Shown in pieces: positions 25,621 through 33,091 of a stretch of 64,000 nucleotides of DNA. Every line of letters starts with the position of its first letter. Position 1 is the stretch's first letter. This DNA comes from Desulfotruncus alcoholivorax DSM 16058 (GTDB taxonomy: Bacteria; Bacillota; Desulfotomaculia; Desulfotomaculales; Desulfallaceae): NCBI RefSeq assembly GCF_000430885.1, contig NZ_AUMW01000001.1, positions 62,001-126,000 on the forward strand. Reading direction: 5' to 3'. The notes beneath the pieces are model-generated. The model was not told the DNA's origin. It ran no database searches and was given only the letters and a program-made list of their open reading frames with translations. A program made the position numbers and the translations under genes.

Positions 25621-26073
25621 CTATTTCTTTTTGTCGAGAAAATAACCTTGAACCTGAGCGGCTTTCCGGTAGTAGCTTTTAACCGTCCGCCTACCCAGGC
25701 GCAGTTCCGTCATTGATTTAACCATTTTTTGGGCCAGCCGTTCCATGCCATTTCCAACCTCTGCATCAAGCCCTTTTGCCTGCACCAATTGATCATGTAT
25801 TTGCTGTTTCAAATCCATGTGGCGGCCCCGGCCGGATAAAGATTTTTCCCCAATCAGCAGCTCATAATTAAATATTCTCTCATTTATCTCGTCGACTGCA
25901 TTAATTATTTGCTCTTTTTTCTGAATTAAACTGTTTAACTCGTTGATGTTTTCATCCAGTACGGCTTTTAGCTGCAGGTAAGTCAAATGGTTAAAATCCT
26001 CAAGTTTCTTTAATTTTTGTTCCAAAGATGCTATTAAATTCCGGTAGTTGTCAGGACAAAGCTCTTCTTTCAA
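25621..26073 (-). CDS. FliT-like flagellar chaperone (helical, unconfirmed)
   Basis: 150-aa, entirely helical, charged protein with coiled-coil character (ASLEQKLKKLEDFNHLTYLQL, then LQQKKEQIINAVDEIN-type heptads). It lies directly after fliS and before flaG, the place of fliT in many genomes. FliT proteins chaperone the FliD cap. Sequence similarity is too weak to see a defining motif, so the call is from position, size and helicity. A FlgN-type chaperone is an alternative. Confidence 0.6.
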   Translation of the reverse strand: MKEELCPDNYRNLIASLEQKLKKLEDFNHLTYLQLKAVLDENINELNSLIQKKEQIINAVDEINERIFNYELLIGEKSLSGRGRHMDLKQQIHDQLVQAKGLDAEVGNGMERLAQKMVKSMTELRLGRRTVKSYYRKAAQVQGYFLDKKK

Positions 26074-26084
26074 CGTTTATATAC

Positions 26085-26459
26085 CTACCCCCTGGCCATT
26101 TCCATGGCCATTTTCCACGTATCGCGCAGGTCCTCGGCCAACTCAAGTATTTGTTTTAGAATAGCCGGATCTTTTTTTATATTGGCCCGCGTTATTTGTT
26201 CAACGATAAAATCATATAACTTTTTCAGGTTGGCCGACAATTCAATTTCCGTATTGAGGGTTTCAGAAAGATGCACATATATTTCCTGTGCCCTGACCAG
26301 GGCTTTGTGAGCAGCTTCCATGTTTTTTTCTTCAATATACTTGATACCTTGTTTGATAAATTTTACCCCGCCGTTGTACAACATATGCGTAAGCTCCTCC
26401 GGAGCCGCACTTGTCACCGAGTTCTGTTGGTACTTTTGATAGGGATTACTTAAAGCCAT
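26085..26459 (-). CDS. fliS: FliS, flagellin export chaperone
   Basis: Binds the C-terminus of unassembled flagellin; in Bacillus subtilis it also supports the FliW-CsrA circuit. The 124-aa sequence has the family start NPYQKYQQNSVTSAAPEELTHMLYNG (core YQQNSVTSAAPEELTHMLY), the IEEKNMEAAHKALVRAQEI helix and the FIVEQITRANIKKD segment. It follows fliD by 18 nt. Confidence 0.96.
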   Translation of the reverse strand: MALSNPYQKYQQNSVTSAAPEELTHMLYNGGVKFIKQGIKYIEEKNMEAAHKALVRAQEIYVHLSETLNTEIELSANLKKLYDFIVEQITRANIKKDPAILKQILELAEDLRDTWKMAMEMARG

Positions 26460-26477
26460 AATTACTCCTCCTAAAAA

Positions 26478-28037
26478 CTACTGGCTGTTTCCGCCGAACT
26501 GCTGCATCAACCAGGCACTTTGCTGGTTCAACTGCTGGATGGCCTGCTCCATGGCGTTGAACCGGCGGTAATAACGGTCTTCAATCTGCTGCAGGCGGTC
26601 ATCCCAATCAGCCAAACGGGAATCGATATCTTTGATCTCCTTGCCGATAAAGCTGTTGTCAACCAAGTTATAATCGCTGGAGGAGCCGGCCTGGTTGAAA
26701 ATTTTATCCATAGCATTGTTAACATCCGTGTATAAACGCAGGGCTATACCCATCTGGTCATACTCACCGGAAGACTTGGTAAATAAACTCATTACCCCCT
26801 CGGGGTCTTTCTCCACTGCAGCCCGCAACTGGTCTTCATTTACCTCCAGCTTGGCGGACATGTAATCAGCAGTTGTAGTAATTCCAATTTTCGACAAGCG
26901 GTCGGTGTAGACGGTTTGACCATTGTCAACATAGCCGCCGGAAACCCCCGGAACCACAGCGGACATGGTCATGCGTACATTACTGACAATACCGGACAAA
27001 ATAGTATCGTTGCGGAGCAAACCGCTCTTGGCCTTTTTTGTCCATTGATCAATTTGATCATCCGTTAATTTTCCCCGTTGCTCATCCGTTAGGGGCAAAT
27101 ATTCTGAATACCGCTTTTCGTACAATTTATTTGCTATGGTCTCAACTGTTGAATTATACTTATCTATGAATTCAGTTATAGCTTCAACCACGGCATCGGT
27201 ATCGTTATTGACTGTTACAGTTGTGGGTATGGCATTGTTGTAAGCGTCTTTGGCGCTGGCCCCTTTGATGTTGAAAGTAATGCCGTTAATGGTGGTTGTA
27301 TTGGAAGTTGAAGAATATTGCACGCCGTTGAAATAATAGACGGCATTTTGGCCGCTGATTGTTGTTTCTGAATTACCCGTGGATATTTTCAATGCATCTG
27401 CCAGTGTGCCCGTATCAACAGTAATATTTCCATCACCGGTTTCAGTGCTGATTAAAAATACCCTGTCCAAATTGGCATCATAGGAAGCCTTAACCTTCCA
27501 GGTGCCGCTGGCGGGCACATAATTATTAATACTATTGATCAGATCATATATACTCTTGGAACTTGTATCGATAGTGAAAGTATTGGTTACAGTCTGACCA
27601 TTCAGCGTTTGGCTTATAGTAATGCTCTGCTCACCCGAAATGCCTGATAATTGTGTGCCAAGTGTGGACTTATCAATGTTAGAACCAATCACTTTGCCTG
27701 TTATACTGGCCCCGACAGCCATTTTATCCACGGCAAAGGTATAAGTCCCGGCAACGGCGCTGCTGCCCGCGGTCACCGTGGCAATATTTCCATCAGCGAT
27801 AGTGGTTTTTTTAGTCAGGTAGGTCGACTGTAATTTCATTTGAAAAACAGTGTCGCGGAAGGTGCGCAAAGTATTATTAATGTCCCTGTAATCCTCCTGC
27901 CGCCATTCCAGTATTTGTCTATCCTGTTGAAGTTTGATTGCAGGGGCCCGCTGGGCATCCATCAACTGCTTGATCATGGATTCATAATCTATCCCCGATG
28001 CCAGCCCGCTGACGCGTAAAAGTGACGACATGATCAA
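26478..28037 (-). CDS. fliD: FliD, filament cap protein (HAP2)
   Basis: Caps the growing filament and folds flagellin. 519 aa, with the N-terminal LRVSGLASGIDYESMIKQLMDAQR, central D2-D3 beta regions with an IN-like motif (GDGNITVDTGTLADALKIS) and a C-terminal coiled coil ending WLMQQFGGNSQ. I keep the TTG at 28037 (AAAGG 6 nt upstream); ATG 28031 is two codons inside. A SigD-type promoter lies 48 nt upstream. It is the first gene of a four-gene late operon. Confidence 0.95.
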   Translation of the reverse strand: MIMSSLLRVSGLASGIDYESMIKQLMDAQRAPAIKLQQDRQILEWRQEDYRDINNTLRTFRDTVFQMKLQSTYLTKKTTIADGNIATVTAGSSAVAGTYTFAVDKMAVGASITGKVIGSNIDKSTLGTQLSGISGEQSITISQTLNGQTVTNTFTIDTSSKSIYDLINSINNYVPASGTWKVKASYDANLDRVFLISTETGDGNITVDTGTLADALKISTGNSETTISGQNAVYYFNGVQYSSTSNTTTINGITFNIKGASAKDAYNNAIPTTVTVNNDTDAVVEAITEFIDKYNSTVETIANKLYEKRYSEYLPLTDEQRGKLTDDQIDQWTKKAKSGLLRNDTILSGIVSNVRMTMSAVVPGVSGGYVDNGQTVYTDRLSKIGITTTADYMSAKLEVNEDQLRAAVEKDPEGVMSLFTKSSGEYDQMGIALRLYTDVNNAMDKIFNQAGSSSDYNLVDNSFIGKEIKDIDSRLADWDDRLQQIEDRYYRRFNAMEQAIQQLNQQSAWLMQQFGGNSQ

Positions 28038-28084
28038 TCACTGCCTTTCATTGAGCAGTCAATTTATTTTTAAATCTCACTATA

Positions 28085-28111
28085 ATATCGGAAAAAATAA
28101 CTAAAACTTTA
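28085..28111 (-). promoter_or_regulatory. SigD promoter of the fliD operon
   Basis: TAAA (28108-28111) and TCCGATAT (28085-28092) on the minus strand, spacer 15 nt. This matches the sigma-28 consensus TAAA-N15-GCCGATAA at 10 of 12 positions. The -10 ends 48 nt before the fliD start. Confidence 0.85.
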
Positions 28112-28170
28112 CTGTATCTGCATATTTTTTATCGTCGACTCAACTTTTCAGTGTGGCAAATTCAAGTCAA

Positions 28171-28199
28171 TTGCACCGGTATATCTCCCATGGTATAAT
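28171..28199 (+). promoter_or_regulatory. Sigma-A promoter of hepT-mntA
   Basis: TTGCAC (28171-28176) and a perfect TATAAT (28194-28199) separated by 17 nt, 45 nt before the hepT ATG. It is divergent from the fliD promoter. A purine-rich GGGGGATGGTGG ribosome site precedes the ATG. Confidence 0.82.
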
Positions 28200-28243
28200 A
28201 AGGAAAATAGTGATTCTTGTAGCAACCCGGGGGATGGTGGTAA

Positions 28244-28699
28244 ATGTTGCACAATCAAACCCAAAATTTTAACATTAACCATGATCTAATTCAAGAAAAG
28301 TTATCTGATATTGAAAAATCTGTCGCCTTAATAAAAAGAATTTCTTCAGTAGGAATTGATAATTTTATAAAAGATGAAATAATTTCATCAGGAGCTAAAT
28401 ACCAGTTGATATTGGCAATTGAAGCAGCTCAAAGCATTTGCAACCATCTGGCTGCAAGAGTAGCCAAAGTGGCACCTACCAGTTATGCCGACTGTTTCCG
28501 GATTATGCAAGAAAACAAAATCATCTCCGGCCAGCTCACACCTAAATTAGTAGCCATGGCCAAATTTCGCAATCTGCTGGTGCATCAATACGGTAAAATT
28601 AATGATGAAACAGTATATAACATACTGACAAAAGACGTTGAAGATCTTTTAAAATACGCCAATGAGCTTAAAACTTTTTTACGCTTAAGGAATAATTAA
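28244..28699 (+). CDS. hepT: HepT-type HEPN ribonuclease toxin
   Basis: 151-aa HEPN protein, all-helical (DUF86-like). The catalytic and regulatory motif RNLLVHQY at residues 109-116 fits RX4HXY exactly (R109, H114, Y116). In the studied HepT/MntA system the partner nucleotidyltransferase adenylylates this tyrosine and shuts the RNase off; that role is inferred here. It is followed after 3 nt by mntA on the same strand and has its own sigma-A promoter. Base composition is more AT-rich than the flagellar genes, suggesting acquisition. Confidence 0.88.
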   Translation: MLHNQTQNFNINHDLIQEKLSDIEKSVALIKRISSVGIDNFIKDEIISSGAKYQLILAIEAAQSICNHLAARVAKVAPTSYADCFRIMQENKIISGQLTPKLVAMAKFRNLLVHQYGKINDETVYNILTKDVEDLLKYANELKTFLRLRNN

Positions 28700-28702
28700 A
28701 AA

Positions 28703-29125
28703 ATGAACAAAAATAAACACTTGCTAAACGAACAGGAAAAACAGAAAATTACAGGGTTGCTGGAAAAAGAATTATCCAAGCGTAACGAAATCATATTTGC
28801 CTACCTGCATGGCTCTTTTATACTGCCTGTTCCCTGCGGGGATATTGATATTGCCGTATATCTTCAAGATTCCTCGGTTGTCCCCGGTTATTGGGAATAC
28901 GAAGCAAAGTTATCTATGCTGCTAGACCGTCTGGTGGGCTTACCTGTAGATATACTCACATTAAACTGCGCCCCGGTCACCATACGCTACCATGCCACTT
29001 GCGGCAAAGTATTGATCAGTAAAAATGAAGAAACCAGATTAACTTTTCTTGAAGCAACCTGGCGAGAATATTTTGATTACCAACCATATCTAAAAGCTTA
29101 TTATCATGATTTATTAAATAGTTGA
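28703..29125 (+). CDS. mntA: MntA-type minimal nucleotidyltransferase antitoxin
   Basis: 140-aa protein with the polymerase-beta-type nucleotidyltransferase core: GS at 37-38 and DID at 47-49, with eight residues between, and a following IAVYL strand. This short-loop variant (GSF..GDID) is common among MNT proteins paired with HEPN. A lone acidic residue for the third metal ligand is probably the Asp in LPVDILTLN. Expected to AMPylate the adjacent HepT. Confidence 0.87.
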   Translation: MNKNKHLLNEQEKQKITGLLEKELSKRNEIIFAYLHGSFILPVPCGDIDIAVYLQDSSVVPGYWEYEAKLSMLLDRLVGLPVDILTLNCAPVTIRYHATCGKVLISKNEETRLTFLEATWREYFDYQPYLKAYYHDLLNS

Positions 29126-29163
29126 GGTTTGGCAATAATATCCCTTCACCAGATTAACCGCCA

Positions 29164-29192
29164 TTAGCAAAATATTATCAAAATAATATAAT
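29164..29192 (+). promoter_or_regulatory. Candidate sigma-A promoter of the orphan MNT gene
   Basis: TTAGCA (29164-29169) and TATAAT (29187-29192), spacer 17 nt, 36 nt before the ATG. The -35 is imperfect, the -10 perfect; the AT-rich context makes chance matches more likely. Confidence 0.55.
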
Positions 29193-29227
29193 AATTCAAG
29201 CCTGACCCCGCCAGAAAAGATAGTAGT

Positions 29228-29683
29228 ATGATGCAGTGTGATTTTGACAAATATCTGACCGGGCACTTAAAGCAGATTGCCCGGGAAGAAGAGGATTTGC
29301 GCCGTATTACCAAGATGGCTTTGGAAAAGGCATGTGAAATAGCCTCTAATCTGGCAGTAAAATACAATGTTAACAGGATATATCTTTTTGGCTCACTGGC
29401 CCGGGGTGACTTTCAGCTGTCCTCTGACATTGACTTGGCCGTGGAAGGGGTCTCCGAAGAACTTTACTTAAAAGCATACGGCCTGGCCGAGAGTATTGCT
29501 GCACCTTTCAAAGTAGATTTGGTACTGCTGGAAGGCGCCAAAACGTCATTAAGGAAATGTGTCTTAAGGGAGGGAAAGCTGCTTTATGACTTCCAGGGAA
29601 AAAAAATAATCAGGCTGAAAAAACTGTTGGCTGATATTAATTTTGGTGCCTGGCACTGCACTCTGTTGCGCCCCGAACTATAA
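29228..29683 (+). CDS. Orphan MNT-domain nucleotidyltransferase
   Basis: 151-aa protein with a canonical MNT active site: GSLARGD beginning at G55, S56, then DID at 67-69 (GSX10DXD), and VDLVLLEG carrying the third acidic ligand. No HEPN gene follows; its N-terminal 40 residues are charged and helical. The last 15 residues (FGAWHCTLLRPEL) are translated from a palindromic repeat at 29645-29656, so the native C-terminus may have been replaced. It converges with and overlaps the Rpn gene by 47 nt. Probably an antitoxin-like remnant or a free-standing enzyme. Confidence 0.82.
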   Translation: MMQCDFDKYLTGHLKQIAREEEDLRRITKMALEKACEIASNLAVKYNVNRIYLFGSLARGDFQLSSDIDLAVEGVSEELYLKAYGLAESIAAPFKVDLVLLEGAKTSLRKCVLREGKLLYDFQGKKIIRLKKLLADINFGAWHCTLLRPEL

Positions 29684-30662
29684 TTGTTGCCTCATTTATA
29701 CTATTGGCGGTGTAGATTTTATTAATAATTTCATCCAGAATTATCACATCCTTAATTTCCTTAACCAGCGCCTGTAAATCCCGGGATGCTTCGGAAAATC
29801 TAGCATCAAGGTACTTACAAATGGATGTCTGAGCCATTTCTACTTTACCTTTTTCCAACCCTTTTTCTAAACCTTTTTCCAAACCTTCGGCCAAACCTTC
29901 TGCTTTGGCACCGGCCACCATCGAAATTTCATCCCTAACAGCCTTTTCCCTAAGCTCATACAATCTTCGTTCTTTTTGGTTCTTATAGAACATCTGTTCG
30001 ATGGACATAGCCTTACGAATACCGGGGTTTCCCATCGCAATTTCCTCCATTTCTTCCCCCTGCAGGTTATTGAAGTAAAGCAACCATTCTTCCAGTGTAT
30101 TTTGGGGTCTGCGCCGTAGTCTTTTTATTTTATCCAACTCAAGAAAATGAATCTCAAGGTCATCGTTTAATAATTCGCCAGTTTCGTCTTCTCTAATATG
30201 GAAGGTATGGTGGTATTTATTTTTTCCACTTAACCAATTGTAGCCAAGGATGTTTATTGTTATTGTTTTCCTGAGGTAGATGAAATTCTGTCCGCTGGTC
30301 AGTTGCCCGTGATAAAGTCCAGCCCAATAGAATATTGTGCGCTTGTCGATGTTATATTTGTTTACTATTTGAACTTCCACATTGACCAGTGTACCGGTGG
30401 CTGTTCTGGCTAGAATATCAAGGCGAGCAGCTTTATCCAGGAGATATTTAGGGTCTAATTCCCGATCCAATAGTTCGACTGAGGTTAGTTCCTGACCCGT
30501 TGATGGTTTCAGTACGGCGTTTAAAAAACTGATTAGCGCATCTTTACCTTCTTCCGATCCGAGTATTCTTTTAAAGGCGTAATCGTTGATCCGGTTAATA
30601 GCCTTAAATTCCGGCAACTCATCACTCCTTTCCAATTGCTCGCTTGTTACTATTGCCAACAT
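29637..30662 (-). CDS. Rpn-family PD-(D/E)XK nuclease (recombination-promoting nuclease)
   Basis: 341-aa protein of the Rpn/TIGR01784 family, related to transposase-like nucleases. The nuclease core shows D82 (RLDILA) and E96-V-Q98 (VNVEVQI), the D...ExQ form of the motif, after the family start NDYAFKRILGSEEGKDALISFLNAVL. Near residue 255 there is an in-frame tetrad/pentad array GLAEGLEKGLEKGLEKGK, typical of these genes. The last residues (RGATECSARHQN) come from the same palindromic repeat that ends the opposing MNT gene. Members are mobile and often multicopy. Confidence 0.88.
   Translation of the reverse strand: MLAIVTSEQLERSDELPEFKAINRINDYAFKRILGSEEGKDALISFLNAVLKPSTGQELTSVELLDRELDPKYLLDKAARLDILARTATGTLVNVEVQIVNKYNIDKRTIFYWAGLYHGQLTSGQNFIYLRKTITINILGYNWLSGKNKYHHTFHIREDETGELLNDDLEIHFLELDKIKRLRRRPQNTLEEWLLYFNNLQGEEMEEIAMGNPGIRKAMSIEQMFYKNQKERRLYELREKAVRDEISMVAGAKAEGLAEGLEKGLEKGLEKGKVEMAQTSICKYLDARFSEASRDLQALVKEIKDVIILDEIINKIYTANSINEATIIVRGATECSARHQN
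29645..29656. repeat. GGTGCCTGGCAC palindrome, copy 1
   Basis: A palindrome matching the one at 30865-30877 (GGTGCCTGGCACC) but for its last base, preceded by TTTT/TTTG. It lies inside the overlapping 3' ends of the MNT and Rpn genes. This sequence resembles REP-type palindromes scattered in clostridial genomes. Confidence 0.6.
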
Positions 30663-30780
30663 TATACCAGATTCTAATTCATTTCTTAATATCCAACTTT
30701 CGTGATAGTAATAGGCTAATAAGAAGCATTGTTGTTATAATGATTTAATAAATTTTACCAACAGAAGAATGATGCGATTG

Positions 30781-31173
30781 TCAAGAAAGAAGGTTTTGAG
30801 AATGGCGCCAGGCCAGGCCCAAAACCGACCCGAGCAATGAAATCTGAAATAAGTTAATAAGTTTGGTGCCTGGCACCACCACCCTTGTTTCTTTCAGGAA
30901 GTGCTCAAAGCAGCTCAGACTGTTGACAGCTTTATTGATCGTGGACGGTTTGAAGCCCAGGCGGACCAGCTCCGAGAAGAATGCCGTGGCGTCTGCCCGG
31001 CCAATTTCGGCAATTCTTTTGGGACCATTTCCGTTGAGGTGGCGAAAGAATTTCTCAACATCCCCGGTGTAGGATTCCACCGTCCTTGGTGACTTGCCGT
31101 CGTCCTCAAGGGAACATCTGAAGCCTTGCAGTACTTTGTTTTGCTATTCTGTGAACGTAACTTTTCCCTTCAT
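30781..31173 (-). pseudogene. Tyrosine recombinase (integrase) relic, N-terminal domain only
   Basis: On the minus strand an ATG at 31173, with AAGGAGATGATTGAGAA before it, starts MKGKVTFTE, then an in-frame TAG (31144-31146), then QNKVLQGFRCSLEDDGKSPRTVESYTGDVEKFFRHL. This is the SAM-like N-terminal DNA-binding domain of XerC/D-type recombinases (core PRTVESYTGDVEKFFRHL). Homology stops near FLKETRVVVPGT, exactly where the GGTGCC palindrome (30865-30877) begins; the catalytic R-H-R-Y domain is missing. A doubly broken relic of a mobile element. Confidence 0.82.
30865..30877. repeat. GGTGCCTGGCACC palindrome, copy 2
   Basis: Perfect 13-nt palindrome at the point where integrase homology ends. 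It is the second copy of the repeat at 29645; the shared flank is TTTGGTGCCTGGCAC. Confidence 0.65.
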
Positions 31174-31216
31174 TTCTCAATCATCTCCTTGGGGGGGTTT
31201 TTTGTTTTGAAATTGC

Positions 31217-31256
31217 AAAAAAGGCCAGCCCGACCTGTTCGTTGGTCAAGCTGGCC
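31217..31256 (-). terminator. Intrinsic terminator after the decayed genes
   Basis: GGCCAGC (31223-31229) and GCTGGCC (31250-31256), with an inner GACC/GGTC pair, followed on the minus strand by TTTTTT. It shows that an operon running leftward once ended here, although its genes (31300-32204) are now broken. Confidence 0.78.
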
Positions 31257-31299
31257 GCGGTGGCTAATTCGCTGCCAAATTTGAATTAGGCAGTCAGTT

Positions 31300-31500
31300 T
31301 CATTTAGGGATTGGTGACGTCTCATCTTGATTTTCCTGAATATTCTGTTCCTTTAGGTTCTGGTCCAGTTTTTTGCAGCGAATCGCCTGGATTTTTGCAG
31401 TGAGCAGCCGATGTTTTTTTTTGCGGAGCTGGCAGCCGGTTTTTTCTCCTGGGCTTTCAGGGCAAAAATTTGCGACCTGTAAAAAGCATCGTTTACCCGG
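31300..31500 (-). pseudogene. Decayed reading frame, unknown
   Basis: Two minus-strand frames each carry a coherent, hydrophilic piece: VNDAFYRSQIFALKAQEKK upstream and LDQNLKEQNIQENQDETSP ending at a TGA at 31300-31302. A frameshift near the A9 run at about 31417 would join them. The end lies 44 nt before a good terminator, which supports a former gene. I do not recognise a family. Confidence 0.3.
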
Positions 31501-31527
31501 TCTCTCCCAGGCCCCGCCGCCCTCGCG

Positions 31528-31875
31528 CTACGAGGCGACGAACGGCCGCAGGCACCTCTCCAGCTCTTCCCGCCAGCGCCGGTAGCCCAGGACGAGCACG
31601 AACTGCGCGTACTCCAGGGACTTGCCCGCGCTGCCGCCCTCATGGGCCGACACCACCAGGCCGAAAGCCCCGCGCAGTTTGCCGGTCAGTTCGGGGAGCC
31701 GGTTCTCCGGCAGGCCCGGCAGCAACGGCCGCAGCCATCCCCTCCGCCTTCTTGTCCAGCATCTGCTCCACCTGGTCGCCGTCTGCTCCGCTGCGTCCAT
31801 GACTATCTTCATCACGGCCAGGCTCACCTGCTGTTGCAGCTGCCCGAGGATCTTCGCCATCGGCAGCGCCGCCAT
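31528..31875 (-). pseudogene. YjfB-like putative motility protein, frameshifted
   Basis: From ATG 31875 the frame reads MAALPMAKILGQLQQQ, then SLAVMKIVMDAAEQ, the signature of YjfB-type small motility proteins (usually about 60 aa). After MDAAEQ the expected continuation DQVEQMLDKKAEG is in another frame, consistent with loss of one G near 31778-31784. Downstream, the original frame stays open with ELTGKLRGAFGLVVSAHEGG and YRRWREELERCLRPFVAS, which I cannot assign. This block is very GC-rich (about two thirds G+C) against about one half around it. Confidence 0.6.
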
Positions 31876-31904
31876 GTCCAATCGTGGCACCCCCGTTTCG
31901 GAAT

Positions 31905-32204
31905 TCAGTTCGCCGGCTTGTTGTGGAAATCCCAGTAGTCCAGAAAGCCACGGAGGGCCAATCCGGCGATTTCCGCCTGACCGTCCAGGTCATCTTCCTC
32001 CATGCAGGCCAGCATCCGGTTCATGCAGCGGTTTAGGCCTTTGATCTAGTGGCCGAAGATGTAGTCTTTGTTCTGCCGGAGGAATTCGTCAAAAAGCACT
32101 GTGAAGCGGGCGATTTCCCGCATAACGGCTGGGTGGTCGCCCGCGTCTGCGCAAACGGCAATATTGCCGATCACTTCTCTCAACCGGTTAATCAAGGCAA
32201 ACAC
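31905..32204 (-). pseudogene. Small helical flagellin-associated protein, nonsense-disrupted
   Basis: A 99-codon frame from GTG 32204 to TGA 31905 with one in-frame TAG at 32046-32048. It reads LREVIGNIAVCADAGDHP ... LFDEFLRQNKDYIFGH, stop, IKGLNRCMNRMLACMEEDDL and GFLDYWDFHNKPAN. Its second half has the same helical pattern as the intact 99-aa protein at 44941-45240 (GYNKVMQDILTAMQNNDAVLL), which lies between flagellin and maf. So this may be the remains of a second flagellin-type locus. The 188 nt to its right (32205-32392) hold nothing I recognise. Confidence 0.5.
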
Positions 32205-32392
32205 CGCCTTACTTGCCGGATTCCATATTTATCTACATTGAGATTACATCTTTGTTGCATGTCCCATTGTTAACTGGGTTGAGGCTGTTGGCCAAAATAC
32301 CGTCAGCATGGATTGTTCGGTTCTGGAACCCAGGCCCATCCTGAGCAGGGTTGCCGCTCATACCCTGGTATTACGAGTATGTCTAGGCAAAG

Positions 32393-33091
32393 TCACCTAA
32401 CTGACAGTTGTTTTAGCATACATTCGCACAATTGTAAATCAATCTCGGTATACACGTCCAGAGAATGCTCGGGGGGCATGATAAAGGCCGTTGTTTCATC
32501 GCTCAAAAAAGTGCGCTTTTCCAAAAGCCAGCCGCAACGGGCAACATAGACGGCGCCGTTTAGCGCATATACCGGCGGCAATTCCTGGCGGCGGTCCGGT
32601 ATTTCGTCCTGGACAAACAGCGGGCGCAAAAAGCCTTCCGGCGACAGACGATACATCCAGTAAGGGTTATCCGCGGGCTCGGTTACCGAAACACAGGCGG
32701 GAGATCCCCTTTCAATGCACATGTCGATACAGCCGTCAATGTCCTCCACCAAGCGCAGAGGGGAGGTGGGCTGCAGCAAGACAACATGATCGTACCTCTT
32801 CGGCAGTATCTGCAGAGCATGCAGTACCGGTTCTATGCCCGGCGTGTCATCCTGCGCCAGTCCGGCCGGGCGAACAAAGGGCACCTCGCAGCCCAGAGAA
32901 AGAGCTACGGAGATAATTTACCTGTCTTCGGAAGAAAGGATTAAGCGGTCTATATAGCGCGATTTTTTCGCCTCGGCCACCGTCCAGGCCAAAAGCGGCC
33001 TGCCGGCCAGCATACGAATATTTTTGCGCGGTACGCCTTTGGAACCGCCGCGGGCTGGAGTTATTGCCAAAAAAGACTTATCACCGTACAC
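32393..33091 (-). pseudogene. CMP-sialic/legionaminic acid synthetase (NeuA/LegF-like) with an in-frame stop
   Basis: From GTG 33091 (GGGGGG 7 nt upstream) the frame gives VYGDKSFLAITPARGGSKGVPRKNI with the NeuA nucleotide-binding motif ARGGSKGVPRKN, then ILSSEDR followed by TAA at 32918-32920. The same frame continues without shift: IISVALSLGCEVPFVRPA, then VVLLQPTSPLR, another NeuA motif, up to 32393. Total about 233 codons, the usual length. The change is probably GAA to TAA. The enzyme would activate the nonulosonic acid with CTP, the last step before Maf. As written it is broken; sequencing error or stop readthrough cannot be excluded. Confidence 0.85.

Noticed and set aside
29850-29910. 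GLEKG-coding tandem repeat as a phase-variable tract
   Set aside because: The units are 12-15 nt multiples of three and common in Rpn proteins; changes in number would not shift the frame.
31640-31993. 117-codon minus-strand frame as a real gene
   Set aside because: Its content is a mixture of out-of-frame pieces of the YjfB-like and helical-protein relics; high GC keeps it open by chance.
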